DNA of 64,000 bases from Methylophilaceae bacterium (GCA_013141125.1 JABFRO010000001.1:1550001-1614000); one strand, 5' to 3'. Shown: positions 10,544-20,724, counted from the stretch's first letter. Notes: generated by a model from the sequence alone, not told the origin. Made by a program: numbers and translations.

Positions 10544-10762
10544 TCAATAATCACTTTGATGCCCTGTAGAGTAATCCATAGGAACATCATTTTGCCACTC
10601 CCCACACTTTTCACAGCGATGGTCATTCATGGTTTGGCATAAAACCAGACGGTCATGACCACAGTAACGACAAGTTAATATTGATTTGCTGGAAGATTTA
10701 AGTACCGCCTCATGGTGTTCTGTGGCCACCCTGGAACTCCCTAGCCCGTATTTATTGTCCAT
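10544..10762 (-). CDS. Small zinc-ribbon protein
   Basis: I place the start at the ATG at 10762, which has GGAGGA four bases upstream. This gives 72 aa beginning MDNKYGLGSSRV. Two CxxC knuckles (CRYCGHD and CEKCGEW) about 20 residues apart form a likely structural zinc site. The longer in-frame reading to 10888 adds sequence with no family character. Function unknown. It starts 129 bases after the stop of the CorC-like gene, on the same strand. Confidence 0.6.
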   Translation of the reverse strand: MDNKYGLGSSRVATEHHEAVLKSSSKSILTCRYCGHDRLVLCQTMNDHRCEKCGEWQNDVPMDYSTGHQSDY

Positions 10763-10890
10763 GGCATCCTCCATAGTGAATTGGCTGTTAGTTAACTGGA
10801 TATTTGAATATAAAAACACGTGAATTATATTAAACCAAATCACACCAGGCATGCCAGAGAAATGATGGTTAATTCCACGCCAATCCAACG

Positions 10891-12150
10891 CTAACGATAC
10901 ACTCTTACGCTCTTCACGACTCTATCTTGTGTTTGAATGATTTCAAGCGTATGGGTTTGAATTTTAAAACTGGTTCCCGGCTCGGGAATATCTTCGAAAT
11001 ACTCCAGTATCAAACCATTAAGTGTGCGTGGGCCGTCCAGGGGCAAATTGAGCTTTAGTTTTTTATTGAGATCACGCAAATTACTACTGCCATCCACCAG
11101 CCAACTACCATCCTCTTCCTCACGATAGCCATTGTTGCGCAAAGGTGATTGTGTGGTGAATTCCCCAATAATCTCTTCGAGAATATCTTCCAGTGTCACC
11201 AGCCCCTTCAACTCTCCGTATTCATCCACCACCAGCGCGATGCGTTGCTGGTTCTCCTGAAACTGTTGCATTTGTGTATAGAGTGGTGTGCCAGATGGGA
11301 TAAAATAAGGATCGGTCATGACCTCCTTCAACCCGGCCAAATCCAACTTTCCTTCTTGCAATTGATGCATGACCTTACGCAGATGAATAATGCCGATAAT
11401 TTCCCCTGCCGACCCTTGCCGCACGGGTAACCTGGTGTGCTGACTGGTTGATATATGACGCAAAATATCTTCCAGCGGTGCCTCCAGATTAATCACTTCA
11501 ATCTGGATATGCGCGGTCATCACATCATCGACTATCGTTTTTTCCAAATCAAACAGGTTCAACAGGATAGCTCTGTGCTTTTTGGGAATATAACCACCCG
11601 CTTCGGTGACGATGCTGCGCAATTCCTCCATGCTGATTGCATGGCTGGACTCGGCAAAATTGGTTTTGATGCGTAACAAACTTAGCAGTGCTTTTACAAA
11701 TAAATTTGTAAACCAGATCGCCGGATAAAGAATTTTTATCAGCGGGTAAAGTACAAAGCTATAGGCGAATGCAAGTTTTTCGGCGTGGGCAGCGGCAATC
11801 ACTTTGGGTGTGATTTCGCCGAAAATCAAAATCACAAAGGTGACTGCAACCGGCCCGAGAATTAAGCCCAGTTTGCCTTCACCCAGCAATTGCATACTGA
11901 TGCTCTCACTAATGGTGGCTATGGCAACCGCTGCAAAAGTGTTGCCGAGTAAAATTGCGCCCAGCAGCTGATCTGTTTTTGCGAGCAGTGCGCTGGCGAG
12001 TCGCGCGCCACGGTGACCATCGTTGGCCAGATGTCGCAACCGATAGCGATTAAGCGACATCAGGCTGGTTTCAGCGCTGGAAAAAAATGCAGAGAGTAGA
12101 AGCAGCAAAGCCAGTATGGCTAGCCGAGAAGCTAAAGGTATATCGTCCAA
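10891..12150 (-). CDS. CNNM/CorC-type transporter with CBS pair
   Basis: This 419-aa protein has an N-terminal DUF21/CNNM domain with about four membrane helices (FFSSAETSLMSLNRYRLRHL near residue 22). A CBS pair follows (about 205-325, with HTRLPVRQG and RIALVVDEYGELKGLVTLED). The C-terminal CorC_HlyC domain ends near residue 415. It resembles YfjD, usually linked to magnesium or cobalt export or magnesium homeostasis in the inner membrane. Substrate is not determinable from sequence. Confidence 0.9.
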   Translation of the reverse strand: MDDIPLASRLAILALLLLLSAFFSSAETSLMSLNRYRLRHLANDGHRGARLASALLAKTDQLLGAILLGNTFAAVAIATISESISMQLLGEGKLGLILGPVAVTFVILIFGEITPKVIAAAHAEKLAFAYSFVLYPLIKILYPAIWFTNLFVKALLSLLRIKTNFAESSHAISMEELRSIVTEAGGYIPKKHRAILLNLFDLEKTIVDDVMTAHIQIEVINLEAPLEDILRHISTSQHTRLPVRQGSAGEIIGIIHLRKVMHQLQEGKLDLAGLKEVMTDPYFIPSGTPLYTQMQQFQENQQRIALVVDEYGELKGLVTLEDILEEIIGEFTTQSPLRNNGYREEEDGSWLVDGSSNLRDLNKKLKLNLPLDGPRTLNGLILEYFEDIPEPGTSFKIQTHTLEIIQTQDRVVKSVRVYR

Positions 12151-12207
12151 GTAGGGTCGTACTCAATCACGCAGATGAGGCAGTTTCCGTGGGAAGCACT
12201 CATCTTG

Positions 12208-13143
12208 TCAAGGCTGGCTTTCGTCACTTGGCTTTTTTTCTGCGCCAGTAATCAGGTTTTCTCGTGAAACACCCAGATACATCACTATCGGACTGGCCAC
12301 CAGCACCGAAGAATAAATGCCGAACAAAATACCGATAGTTAATGCCAGTGAAAAATTATGTAGCACTTCACCGCCAAAAATCAGCATAGACAACACCATT
12401 AATTGCGTACAAAAGTGGGTAATGACGGTACGCGACATGGTGCGGGTAATGGCATTATTGATAACTTCCGGCACACTGGCTTTGCGCATTTTGCGAAAGT
12501 TTTCACGCACCCGGTCAAACACCACAACCGATTCATTCACCGAATAGCCCAATACCGCCAATACAGCCGCCAACACGGTAAGGTTAAATTCCCACTGAAA
12601 AAAGGCAAAAAATCCTAAAATAATTACCACATCGTGCATATTGGCAAGAATGGCCGCCACCGCAAAACGCCACTCGAAACGCAACGAAAGATAGCCCATG
12701 ATGCCGATACTGACAAGTAACAGCGCCAGTGCACCACTTTCATAAAGTTCCTGGCCAACTTGGGGACCGACAAATTCAACGCGATTCATTTGCACGGAGC
12801 TATCTGAGTTTTTTAGCGCGCTTAATACTTGCTCAGACAGCTGGGCAGTCGTCAATCCGGTTTTCACCGGTAAGCGAATCAGAACGTCTGTACTGCTGCC
12901 GAAGTTTTGTACGGTAGCATCCTTGAGGCCGATAGCATCAACGGTACCGCGTATTTTTCCAAGGTCGGCCGCTTGTGGATAGCTGACCTCCATCATGGTG
13001 CCGCCGGTAAAATCAACGCCAAGATTGAGACCCTTTATCGCCAAAAAAGCAACAGACAACAAAAAGGTAATGAGTGAAATCGAGGTGGTTAAACGACCAT
13101 AACTCATGAATGGGATGTCTTTTTTGATTCTAAATAATTCCAT
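12208..13143 (-). CDS. secF: Protein translocase subunit SecF
   Basis: This 311-aa SecF has a first membrane helix near residues 18-38, then a periplasmic domain opening with LGVDFTGGTMMEVSY. Five more helices include VLGYSVNESVVVFDRVRENF near residue 205 and the conserved TRTMSRTVITH segment. With SecD it forms the RND-like complex that uses the proton gradient to pull preproteins out on the periplasmic side. It follows secD after 57 bases; yajC-secD-secF is one operon. Confidence 0.97.
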   Translation of the reverse strand: MELFRIKKDIPFMSYGRLTTSISLITFLLSVAFLAIKGLNLGVDFTGGTMMEVSYPQAADLGKIRGTVDAIGLKDATVQNFGSSTDVLIRLPVKTGLTTAQLSEQVLSALKNSDSSVQMNRVEFVGPQVGQELYESGALALLLVSIGIMGYLSLRFEWRFAVAAILANMHDVVIILGFFAFFQWEFNLTVLAAVLAVLGYSVNESVVVFDRVRENFRKMRKASVPEVINNAITRTMSRTVITHFCTQLMVLSMLIFGGEVLHNFSLALTIGILFGIYSSVLVASPIVMYLGVSRENLITGAEKKPSDESQP

Positions 13144-13200
13144 AATTTTTATACTCTTTATATGTTGTGCTAACGGAGACTGGTAATTTGCAAAACCAGT

Positions 13201-15030
13201 TTATCCAATAGAAAGCTTGCTCACTTTACGACGATAGCCATAAACCAGATTCACCACGGCGCGCGAAATCACTACGGCACTGAACATGGAAGTCAAAATC
13301 CCCAACACATGCACCACGGCAAAACCCTTAACCGGGCCGGTACCAAACATGAATAGCGCCAAACCGGCAATCATGGTGGTCACGTTGGAATCCAGAATTG
13401 TCCCGAACGCACGCTCATAACCCGCGCTGATGGCCGCCTGCGGCGAGTTGCCGTTGCGCAATTCATCGCGTATGCGTTCGTTAATGAGCACATTGGCATC
13501 AATCGCCATCCCCAGCGTTAGCGCCACGGCTGCCAAACCAGGCAAGGTAAGCGTGGCTTGCAACATGGACAGCAAAGCCACCAGCAACAACAGGTTAATG
13601 CCCAGAGCCAGCACAGAAATAGTGCCAAATACCGTGTAATAAATCACCATAAAAACCGCAATGGCGGCAAAACCCCACAGCGTGGAATGCACGCCGCGTT
13701 TGATATTTTCTTCGCCCATGCTGGGACCAACGGTGCGCTCTTCAATAATTTCCATAGGCGCAGCCAGTGCGCCCGCACGTAACAGCAAGGCGATATCAGT
13801 CGCCTCCTGCGCGTTGTCCATGCCGGAAATTTGCACCCGTCCGCCGCCGATTTCCTCATTAATAACGGGCGCGGTAATGACTTCAGCCTTGCCTTTTTCC
13901 ACCAGCAATATCGCCATGCGCTTCTTTACGTTATCCCGTGTCAGCTGTTGAAAAACACGTGAGCCACGCCCGTCAAAGGTCACATTCACCACAGAGCCGC
14001 CATTTTGCTGATCGACTCCAGGGCCGGCATCGGTAATGTATTCACCGGTCAACGGTACATTTTTCTTGACCAAAAGGGGAATGCCGTTGCGATCAACAAA
14101 GAACTCGTCACCAAAAGGCACTTGCCCCTTGGCGGCATTTTCCAGCGTAGTGGCATCGCTTTTTTCTTCATCCACCAAACGAATTTCCAATGTAGCGGTA
14201 CGACCCAGCAACTCTTTCGCCTTGGCCGTATCCTGCACACCCGGCAGTTGCACCACAATACGTTCAGCGCCTTGTTGCTGAATAACCGGTTCTGCTACGC
14301 CCAGCTCATTGATGCGATTATGCAAGGTCTGGATATTTTGTTTAATGGCAAATTCCTGAATACGTTTTTGCGCAGGAACGCCCATACTTGCGGTGAGCAG
14401 CTTCTCAACGCCGTTGTCAGATTGCTTCAGCGTCAGGTCGGGATAACTTTTCCCGATTTCTTTTTCAGCCTTGGCGAGCTCAACCTCATCCTTGAATTTC
14501 ACCTGAACCGATTGGCCTTCGCGCGAAACGCCCAGGTAAGCAATACGCTTTTCGCGCATCACACTACGCAAATCGCCTACATATCGCTCTGCCGCCTTGT
14601 CAATGGCGGCCTTCATATCCACTTGCAGCAAGAAATGCACACCTCCGCGCAAATCCAGACCTAAATACATGGGCAGTGCGCCTATGCTACGCAGCCAAGC
14701 CGGTGAGCGAGATTGCAGATTTAGCGCAATGAGGTAATCCTTGCCCAGACCTGCCTGCAATATATCCTTGGCTCTAATTTGCGTATCGGGATTGGCAAAA
14801 CGCACTTTTACGCCGCTGGCATCCAAAAATACCGCATCGTATTGAATTTTCTCCTGCTTCAATACATTTTCAACCTGTCCCAGCAAAGCGGGATCCAGAG
14901 TGGCACTTTTCTTGACGGTAGTAATTTGTACGGCTGGCGATTCACCGAAAATATTCGGTAGTGAATAAAGTATGCCCAGAATAAGTGCTGCCAGCACTAG
15001 CATATATTTCCACGTTGGATAGCGGTTCAT
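13201..15030 (-). CDS. secD: Protein translocase subunit SecD
   Basis: This 609-aa SecD has an N-terminal helix (about 8-25), a large periplasmic region and the marker LGLDLRGGVHFLLQVD near residue 125. Five C-terminal helices include GMAIDANVLINERIRDEL near residue 515 and SNVTTMIAGLALF, the Asp-containing segments linked to proton coupling. Length fits the family (about 615). It is 72 bases downstream of yajC. A 219-codon open frame on the opposite strand is a shadow. Confidence 0.97.
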   Translation of the reverse strand: MNRYPTWKYMLVLAALILGILYSLPNIFGESPAVQITTVKKSATLDPALLGQVENVLKQEKIQYDAVFLDASGVKVRFANPDTQIRAKDILQAGLGKDYLIALNLQSRSPAWLRSIGALPMYLGLDLRGGVHFLLQVDMKAAIDKAAERYVGDLRSVMREKRIAYLGVSREGQSVQVKFKDEVELAKAEKEIGKSYPDLTLKQSDNGVEKLLTASMGVPAQKRIQEFAIKQNIQTLHNRINELGVAEPVIQQQGAERIVVQLPGVQDTAKAKELLGRTATLEIRLVDEEKSDATTLENAAKGQVPFGDEFFVDRNGIPLLVKKNVPLTGEYITDAGPGVDQQNGGSVVNVTFDGRGSRVFQQLTRDNVKKRMAILLVEKGKAEVITAPVINEEIGGGRVQISGMDNAQEATDIALLLRAGALAAPMEIIEERTVGPSMGEENIKRGVHSTLWGFAAIAVFMVIYYTVFGTISVLALGINLLLLVALLSMLQATLTLPGLAAVALTLGMAIDANVLINERIRDELRNGNSPQAAISAGYERAFGTILDSNVTTMIAGLALFMFGTGPVKGFAVVHVLGILTSMFSAVVISRAVVNLVYGYRRKVSKLSIG

Positions 15031-15102
15031 GAGGGTAGCTCGCGATGTTTAGAGTAAGACGATTTGAAGGTGTTTTACAGCGTTGGGTCTAAAGCGTGTT
15101 GC

Positions 15103-15423
15103 CTAAAGCGTTTTAATAGTACCTTTGGGCAGCAACGTTTGTATGGCGTTTTTTTGCACGGTGATAACGGTTCCGGCAGCGATTTCCAGACCAACAAAGC
15201 TTTCATCCACTTTCGTCAGCTTGCCAACCAAGCCACCAGTAGTGGTCACTTCATCGCCTTTTTGCAAGGCCGCCAGCATGTTACGTTGCTCTTTGGCTTG
15301 TTTCATTTGCGGACGAATCAGCATGAACCAGAATAAAACAAAAATAACGATCAACGGCACAAAGCTCATATAGTCAGGAGTAGCGGCAGCGCCAGGCGCT
15401 GCAAATGCAGTAGTAATCAACAC
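15103..15423 (-). CDS. yajC: Preprotein translocase accessory subunit YajC
   Basis: This 106-aa protein has one membrane helix (FVPLIVIFVLFWFMLIRPQ, about 21-39) followed by a charged segment and the YajC core KGDEVTTTGGLVGKLTKV. YajC copurifies with SecDF. It starts the yajC-secD-secF block and lies 68 bases downstream of tgt, as in most proteobacteria. Confidence 0.96.
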   Translation of the reverse strand: MLITTAFAAPGAAATPDYMSFVPLIVIFVLFWFMLIRPQMKQAKEQRNMLAALQKGDEVTTTGGLVGKLTKVDESFVGLEIAAGTVITVQKNAIQTLLPKGTIKTL

Positions 15424-15491
15424 AGGGTAGTTTCCTTTTTAATACACATTAAGTAATGGTTGAAGCGCGAAATTCTAGCACAGAGTACCCG

Positions 15492-16637
<1,146 letters not shown>

Positions 16638-16702
16638 CTAACATAGAGCGTTAGCATCCCGCCGCTCTTTGCTATACTGCGACACCACTTTCAAGGATGA
16701 AC

Positions 16703-17485
16703 ATGATGGCTGAAACCCCTGTTAAACCGCGCCGTTATCGGCTGCTGCGCGAATCCGGCCTGCGCGAACGCAGCATCTATCTGCTGCCCAATGCCTTTAC
16801 CACCGCCGCCCTGTTTGCCGGGTTTTATGCCATTGTGCAGGCCATGAATGGCCACTATGAACATGCCGCTGTCGCCATATTCATTGCCATGGTGCTCGAT
16901 GGCCTGGATGGCCGTGTGGCACGCCTGACCAATACCCAAAGCGCATTCGGCGCTGAATACGACAGCCTGGCCGACATGGTCTCGTTTGGCGTGGCACCCG
17001 CGCTGGTGCTATATGTGTGGGCGCTGCAACCTTTGGGCAAATTGGGCTGGATAGCCGCATTCATCTATTGCGCCTGCGCAGCGCTGCGGCTGGCGCGCTT
17101 CAACGTCAAAATTGATGAAATCGATAAACGCTTCTTTCAAGGCCTGCCCAGCCCGGCGGCGGCCTCCATTCTGGCCGGCATGGTCTGGGTCGCCTTTGAC
17201 AACGGCATCAGCGGCAATGAAGTATTTTTCGGCGTGATAAAAATGAACTGGCTGGCTTGGGGCATCACCCTGTTTGCCGGGCTTTCCATGGTGACCGACT
17301 TGCGCTATTACAGCGGCAAGGAAATCAACTTCCGCAAAAGCGTACCGTTTTTCGTCATCCTGCTCATCGTTCTGGCATTTGTGCTGATTTCCTACAGCCC
17401 GCCGGAAGTATTATTTATCGCCGCCCTGATTTACGGCCTATCCGGCTATCTCTACTGGGCAAAACAAAAACTGCAACGCAAATAA
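16703..17485 (+). CDS. pssA: CDP-diacylglycerol-serine O-phosphatidyltransferase
   Basis: This integral membrane protein of about 260 aa has roughly eight helices. The CDP-alcohol phosphatidyltransferase signature spans residues of about 54-80, seen as DGLDGRVARLT followed by GAEYDSLADMVSFG, with all the conserved Asp and Gly residues. It makes phosphatidylserine, the precursor of phosphatidylethanolamine. AAGGA at 16693-16697 best serves the ATG at 16703 or 16706; the ATG at 16697 is too close. It lies 13 bases before ispD. Confidence 0.93.
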   Translation: MMAETPVKPRRYRLLRESGLRERSIYLLPNAFTTAALFAGFYAIVQAMNGHYEHAAVAIFIAMVLDGLDGRVARLTNTQSAFGAEYDSLADMVSFGVAPALVLYVWALQPLGKLGWIAAFIYCACAALRLARFNVKIDEIDKRFFQGLPSPAAASILAGMVWVAFDNGISGNEVFFGVIKMNWLAWGITLFAGLSMVTDLRYYSGKEINFRKSVPFFVILLIVLAFVLISYSPPEVLFIAALIYGLSGYLYWAKQKLQRK

Positions 17486-17498
17486 CCTGATTTACACT

Positions 17499-18191
17499 AT
17501 GTCAAAATTCCATGTCATCATCCCTGCCGCCGGCTCCGGTAGCCGCATGGGCAGCCAAATTCCCAAACAGTATTTGTTACTGGGTGGCCGCCCGCTCATT
17601 CAAACCACGCTCGCCGTTTTTGTAAATTGCCCGCGCATCAGCTCGCTCACATTGGTTATCAGCCCTGAAGACCAACTGTGGGATGACGCGAATATCCCGC
17701 TGGCGGACAAAGTCAAGCTGGTGCGCCAAGGCGGTGCCACCAGAGCCGCCACCGTGCTCAACGGCTTGCATGCACTACAAGAGCAAGCACAGCCCGACGA
17801 CTGGATACTAGTACACGATGCCGCCCGCCCCGGCCTCAGCGCCGCCATGCTCAACCAGTTATTGGACACCCTGAAAGATGATGCTATCGGCGGCCTGCTC
17901 GCCGTGCCACTGGCTGATACGCTGAAGCGCGCCGACCACGAACAACGCGTCGCCAGCACCGAACCGCGCGACGGCCTGTGGCTGGCACAAACCCCGCAAA
18001 TGTTTCGTTATGATCTACTCAAACGCGCCCTGATCGCCTGCGGCGACAAACCCACCGACGAAGCGCAAGCGGTGGAAGCACTGGGATTCAAACCCAAACT
18101 GGTGGCAGGTGAATTGCGCAATTTGAAGATTACTTACCCGCAGGATTTAGTGCTGGCGGAAGCGATATTGAGAGCTGAGTGTGCTGAATAG
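17499..18191 (+). CDS. ispD: 2-C-methyl-D-erythritol 4-phosphate cytidylyltransferase
   Basis: This 230-aa IspD couples CTP to MEP in the non-mevalonate isoprenoid pathway. The nucleotide-binding loop PAAGSGSRMGSQIPKQYL is at the N-terminus. LVHDAARPGL near residue 104 and the C-terminal AVEALGFKPKLVAGE region are canonical. Its usual partner ispF is not adjacent: a 2.9-kb segment with two toxin-antitoxin pairs and a PEP-CTERM gene separates them. Confidence 0.97.
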   Translation: MSKFHVIIPAAGSGSRMGSQIPKQYLLLGGRPLIQTTLAVFVNCPRISSLTLVISPEDQLWDDANIPLADKVKLVRQGGATRAATVLNGLHALQEQAQPDDWILVHDAARPGLSAAMLNQLLDTLKDDAIGGLLAVPLADTLKRADHEQRVASTEPRDGLWLAQTPQMFRYDLLKRALIACGDKPTDEAQAVEALGFKPKLVAGELRNLKITYPQDLVLAEAILRAECAE

Positions 18192-18193
18192 CT

Positions 18194-18238
18194 TTTGCAT
18201 GAGTATTAGAAGCAGGATAAAATCTCCCGCAACGGGAG
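18194..18238 (+). promoter_or_regulatory. higBA promoter with palindromic operator
   Basis: TTGCAT (18194-18199) and TAAAAT (18217-18222) are spaced 17 bases apart. They are followed directly by the palindrome TCTCCCG-CAA-CGGGAGA (18222-18238). The position, overlapping the -10 end and the expected start, fits an autorepression site for HigA. The right half also supplies the GGGAGAAG ribosome-binding site of higB. Confidence 0.5.
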
Positions 18239-18247
18239 AAGCGAAAT

Positions 18248-18556
18248 ATGCGGGTAATTGCCAAAAGTACTTTGCTTAAATTTTGGAGCAAGCCGGAATA
18301 CAACGATGCCGAAGGTGCCCTGCGTAGCTGGTATGACGAAGCCATCAAGGCCAACTGGAAAACCCCGCAAAATATAAAAGAAACTTACAGAAACGCCAGC
18401 ATTTGCGCTAATAACCGTGTCGTATTCAATATCGCTGGCAACAAATATCGGCTGGTCGTGGAGTTGCAATATCAGGCAGAAATTGTTTGGGTAAAATTCG
18501 TTGGTACCCATGCGCAATACGACCAAATCAACGTGGAGAGTATCAATGAATATTAA
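18248..18556 (+). CDS. higB: Type II toxin HigB (mRNA interferase)
   Basis: This 102-aa protein is of the HigB_toxin family, a RelE-like fold that cleaves mRNA on the ribosome. Visible family features are the WYDEAIKANWKTPQNIKETY stretch near residue 28, NNRVVFNIAGNKYRLVVEL, and a C-terminal VKFVGTHAQYDQIN ending. Toxin-first order with the antitoxin ORF overlapping by 11 bases is typical of higBA. A ribosome-binding site (GGGAGAAG) precedes the ATG. Confidence 0.9.
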   Translation: MRVIAKSTLLKFWSKPEYNDAEGALRSWYDEAIKANWKTPQNIKETYRNASICANNRVVFNIAGNKYRLVVELQYQAEIVWVKFVGTHAQYDQINVESINEY

Positions 18557-18902
18557 ACCCATCCGAAACGATGAAGACCTGGGCGCAGCTTTCAGGCAAC
18601 TGGAACTCGTGTTCCAGGCGCAATCTGGAACGCCAGAAGCTGACGAAATGGAAATTCTGGTAACACTCATCGAAGCCTATGAACACAAACATTATCCGAT
18701 TAGCCCTGCTAATCCGGTCGAAGCGATCAAATTCAGAATGGAACAACTGGGGCTTACGCAAAAAGACCTTGAGCCGTTTATTGGCTCCAGTGGACGCGTA
18801 TCTGAAGTATTGAATCACAAGCGCAGGCTGAGTCTGCGCATGGTAAAACGACTTCACGAAGGGCTGCATATTCCTTATGAAAGTTTGTTATCTGCGGCCT
18901 GA
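18546..18902 (+). CDS. higA: Antitoxin HigA, XRE-type
   Basis: This 118-aa antitoxin starts at the ATG at 18546, within the last codons of higB. The C-terminal half is an XRE helix-turn-helix: MEQLGLTQKDLEPFIGSSGR, then EVLNHKRRLSLRMVKRLHEG. The N-terminal half with IEAYEHKHYPI is typical of the HigB2-partner subfamily. It should neutralise HigB and repress the operon. Open frame extends upstream to 18501, but inside higB and without a better start. Confidence 0.9.
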   Translation: MNIKPIRNDEDLGAAFRQLELVFQAQSGTPEADEMEILVTLIEAYEHKHYPISPANPVEAIKFRMEQLGLTQKDLEPFIGSSGRVSEVLNHKRRLSLRMVKRLHEGLHIPYESLLSAA

Positions 18903-18919
18903 AATATATAAATCAACAA

Positions 18920-18937
18920 AGCGGCATTTCTGCCGCT
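18920..18937 (+). terminator. Hairpin after higA
   Basis: AGCGGCA and TGCCGCT form a perfect 7-bp stem around TTTC, 18 bases past the higA stop. No strong T-run follows, so termination is likely weak or the hairpin serves RNA stability. Confidence 0.4.
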
Positions 18938-18992
18938 CTGTATTGAAAAGTAAAGCCAGATCAAGTCAAGTTGAAATAAACCCTAACCCCAG

Positions 18993-19844
18993 TTAAACAA
19001 TTTTGCGGTTTCTTTGTAGCCTCAAGCCAAGAAGCCCAATCCCCCAAAGAGCGAGAGTGGTTGGCTCAGGTATGGTAAAGGATTGTAGCTTGGATATATA
19101 AGCACCGGTGGTGGGATCCAGGTATGGCCCAGTGCCAGTAAGTACGGTAGTAAAATCCGAAGTGTCAAGCTTGTTCACGGAGCTAAACCCAAAAATGTAG
19201 GTGCCTGAATTAGGCATAAATTCCAAATTACTCACGGTAAATTTGCCGTTGATGACACTCACATCCGAGGCGAGTGGTTCATTGTAAGAGTAGACACCAC
19301 AAGGATTGCCGCCCTTAACGAGTTCAGGGGTTGCGCCGTTGCCCGGCCCGCATTCCGAACCTACGCTGTTAAAGGAATAATCAGAGAAAACACCCCATTG
19401 AAATGGAACATTTCCAGCGATGAATTCCGGGCTATTCAGGGTAAATGACAGGTTGCTAATGGCTCCCGGTCCATCATAAAGCAGTGCAAAAAGATATAAA
19501 TAACCGAAATTAATCAGATTGGTTGCTGTGTGTTGAACCGGGTTATTGGGGCTTGGTGAGCCATTGCCCGGTGTAAAGGAAGCTAACCCGGTACTACCGT
19601 CGCTTGTGTAAGCCGATAAACCAAACGGATCAGCGTCATTCGCTTTAGCGGGGGGGGGGGTAGCAGCGAAAACAGCTTGGGATATGGAGAATATTCCACC
19701 AAAGGCATTAAAATTTTCCTTTCCTGAGTATTCCGAGAGCGGCGCAGCACTCACCGCATTGATATTGCCAAATAGTGCCAGTACGGCAATAGCACAAACA
19801 GAAAGCCGAGTATTTCCAGTTTTATTGCAATAATTCATCAACAT
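18993..19844 (-). CDS. PEP-CTERM sorting domain protein
   Basis: This secreted protein of about 283 aa starts at the ATG at 19844, six bases after AGGAG. It has a signal peptide ending near AVSAAPL. Its C-terminus carries the PEP-CTERM tripartite signal: PEPTTLALWGIGLLGL, a hydrophobic helix, then LQRNRK. Such proteins are processed by exosortase EpsH and displayed or released as extracellular matrix components. The body is rich in Gly, Ser and Asn with no recognised domain. An 11-base C homopolymer sits near codon 65 of the reading frame and could make expression phase-variable. No exosortase gene is in the window. Confidence 0.8.
   Translation of the reverse strand: MLMNYCNKTGNTRLSVCAIAVLALFGNINAVSAAPLSEYSGKENFNAFGGIFSISQAVFAATPPPAKANDADPFGLSAYTSDGSTGLASFTPGNGSPSPNNPVQHTATNLINFGYLYLFALLYDGPGAISNLSFTLNSPEFIAGNVPFQWGVFSDYSFNSVGSECGPGNGATPELVKGGNPCGVYSYNEPLASDVSVINGKFTVSNLEFMPNSGTYIFGFSSVNKLDTSDFTTVLTGTGPYLDPTTGAYISKLQSFTIPEPTTLALWGIGLLGLRLQRNRKIV
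19650..19660 (-). repeat. Homopolymeric C11 tract inside a PEP-CTERM gene
   Basis: Eleven consecutive C on the coding strand encode Thr-Pro-Pro-Pro in the N-terminal quarter of the mature protein. Tracts of this length are prone to slipped-strand errors, and a one-base change would truncate the protein soon after. The tract is in frame in this sequence. Confidence 0.9.
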
Positions 19845-19850
19845 GACCAT

Positions 19851-20319
19851 CTCCTAAACTCAAAATTGAGAAAATCAAAACGGCGGATTCAATAATCAAT
19901 TGCAATTGTTGTTTAGTCGCCATTTTAATGGTATTCGTTAAACCGTAATTGTGAATTTAAGCTTTAACGTGAAGCCAGAATACGCGCATTCAGACTTATA
20001 CTCTATACGTATAAATACCTATACCACTCAGAAAAACCTCGATGGTGAAGTCCGTAATCTGCGGTAACTTCGGTTTGATCATTTCGATATTTTCAGCCCG
20101 AACTTCATTTTTCTCGACTGGCAGGGCTCTAATCAGACATTACCTCAGCCCGCCATATCAACCCGTCTGCAAGATTAGCCTGGCAGCGCTGTCCGTGCAT
20201 CCTCTGAAAGAGATTTATTAGCGACTTTACCCATCCACTGTGACTATCGGATAGGATGAAAATCACGCCTTTTAGCCGTGTGGCTGCAAAATCAGCCCAG
20301 TCAAAAACAAAAATTAAAA
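19851..20319. other. Intergenic region between PEP-CTERM gene and vapC
   Basis: About 470 bases without a convincing gene. It must hold the promoter of the PEP-CTERM gene. A 67-codon minus-strand open frame at 20129-20332 shows no family signature or ribosome-binding site and is not called. ATACGTATAAATACCTATAC-like AT-rich sequence at about 20003-20024 is the only promoter-like stretch noticed. Confidence 0.5.
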
Positions 20320-20724
20320 TCATTCCACCCAATTCTCCAAACTCAAACCCGGCACACGCTCAAATTCGCGCACATTATTGGTCACCAAAATCAAGCCTTG
20401 CGCCCGGGCGTGGGCAGCTATCCATAAGTCATTATTGCCAATCGGCGTACCGGCGTGCTGTAAGTGCGCGCGAATATCGCCGTAATGCAAACTTACCTCC
20501 TGATTCATTTCCAGTACGGGGATGGCCAGACTCAGTTTTTCCAATGCCTCTGACACTTTTTTTCTGTGCTGGCTTTTATGCGCGCCAAACTGCAATTCGC
20601 CAAAGGTGATGACGGACATGGCAACTTCACCTTCTGCCAAGGCTTGAAAGCGTTGAATGAGCGCCGGATGTTGCTGCTTGGTCAGGTAGATGCAAATGTT
20701 GGTATCCAGCAAGTATTTGGCCAT
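20320..20724 (-). CDS. vapC: Type II toxin VapC, PIN-domain ribonuclease
   Basis: This 134-aa PIN-domain protein opens with MAKYLLDTNICIYL, giving the first catalytic Asp. FGELQFG near residue 42 supplies the Glu, and NDLWIAAHA near residue 99 the third acidic residue; the C-terminal LVTNNVREFERVPGL is typical. VapC toxins cut tRNA or rRNA. Its ATG overlaps the vapB stop by one base (TAATG), the standard coupled arrangement. Confidence 0.93.
   Translation of the reverse strand: MAKYLLDTNICIYLTKQQHPALIQRFQALAEGEVAMSVITFGELQFGAHKSQHRKKVSEALEKLSLAIPVLEMNQEVSLHYGDIRAHLQHAGTPIGNNDLWIAAHARAQGLILVTNNVREFERVPGLSLENWVE

Noticed and set aside
14005-14664. 219-codon plus-strand open frame opposite secD
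   Set aside because: It lies wholly within secD on the other strand, has no family motifs or ribosome-binding site, and secD is intact.
20129-20332. 67-codon minus-strand ORF before vapC
   Set aside because: Overlaps the vapC 3' end, no ribosome-binding site and no recognisable similarity; more likely chance.
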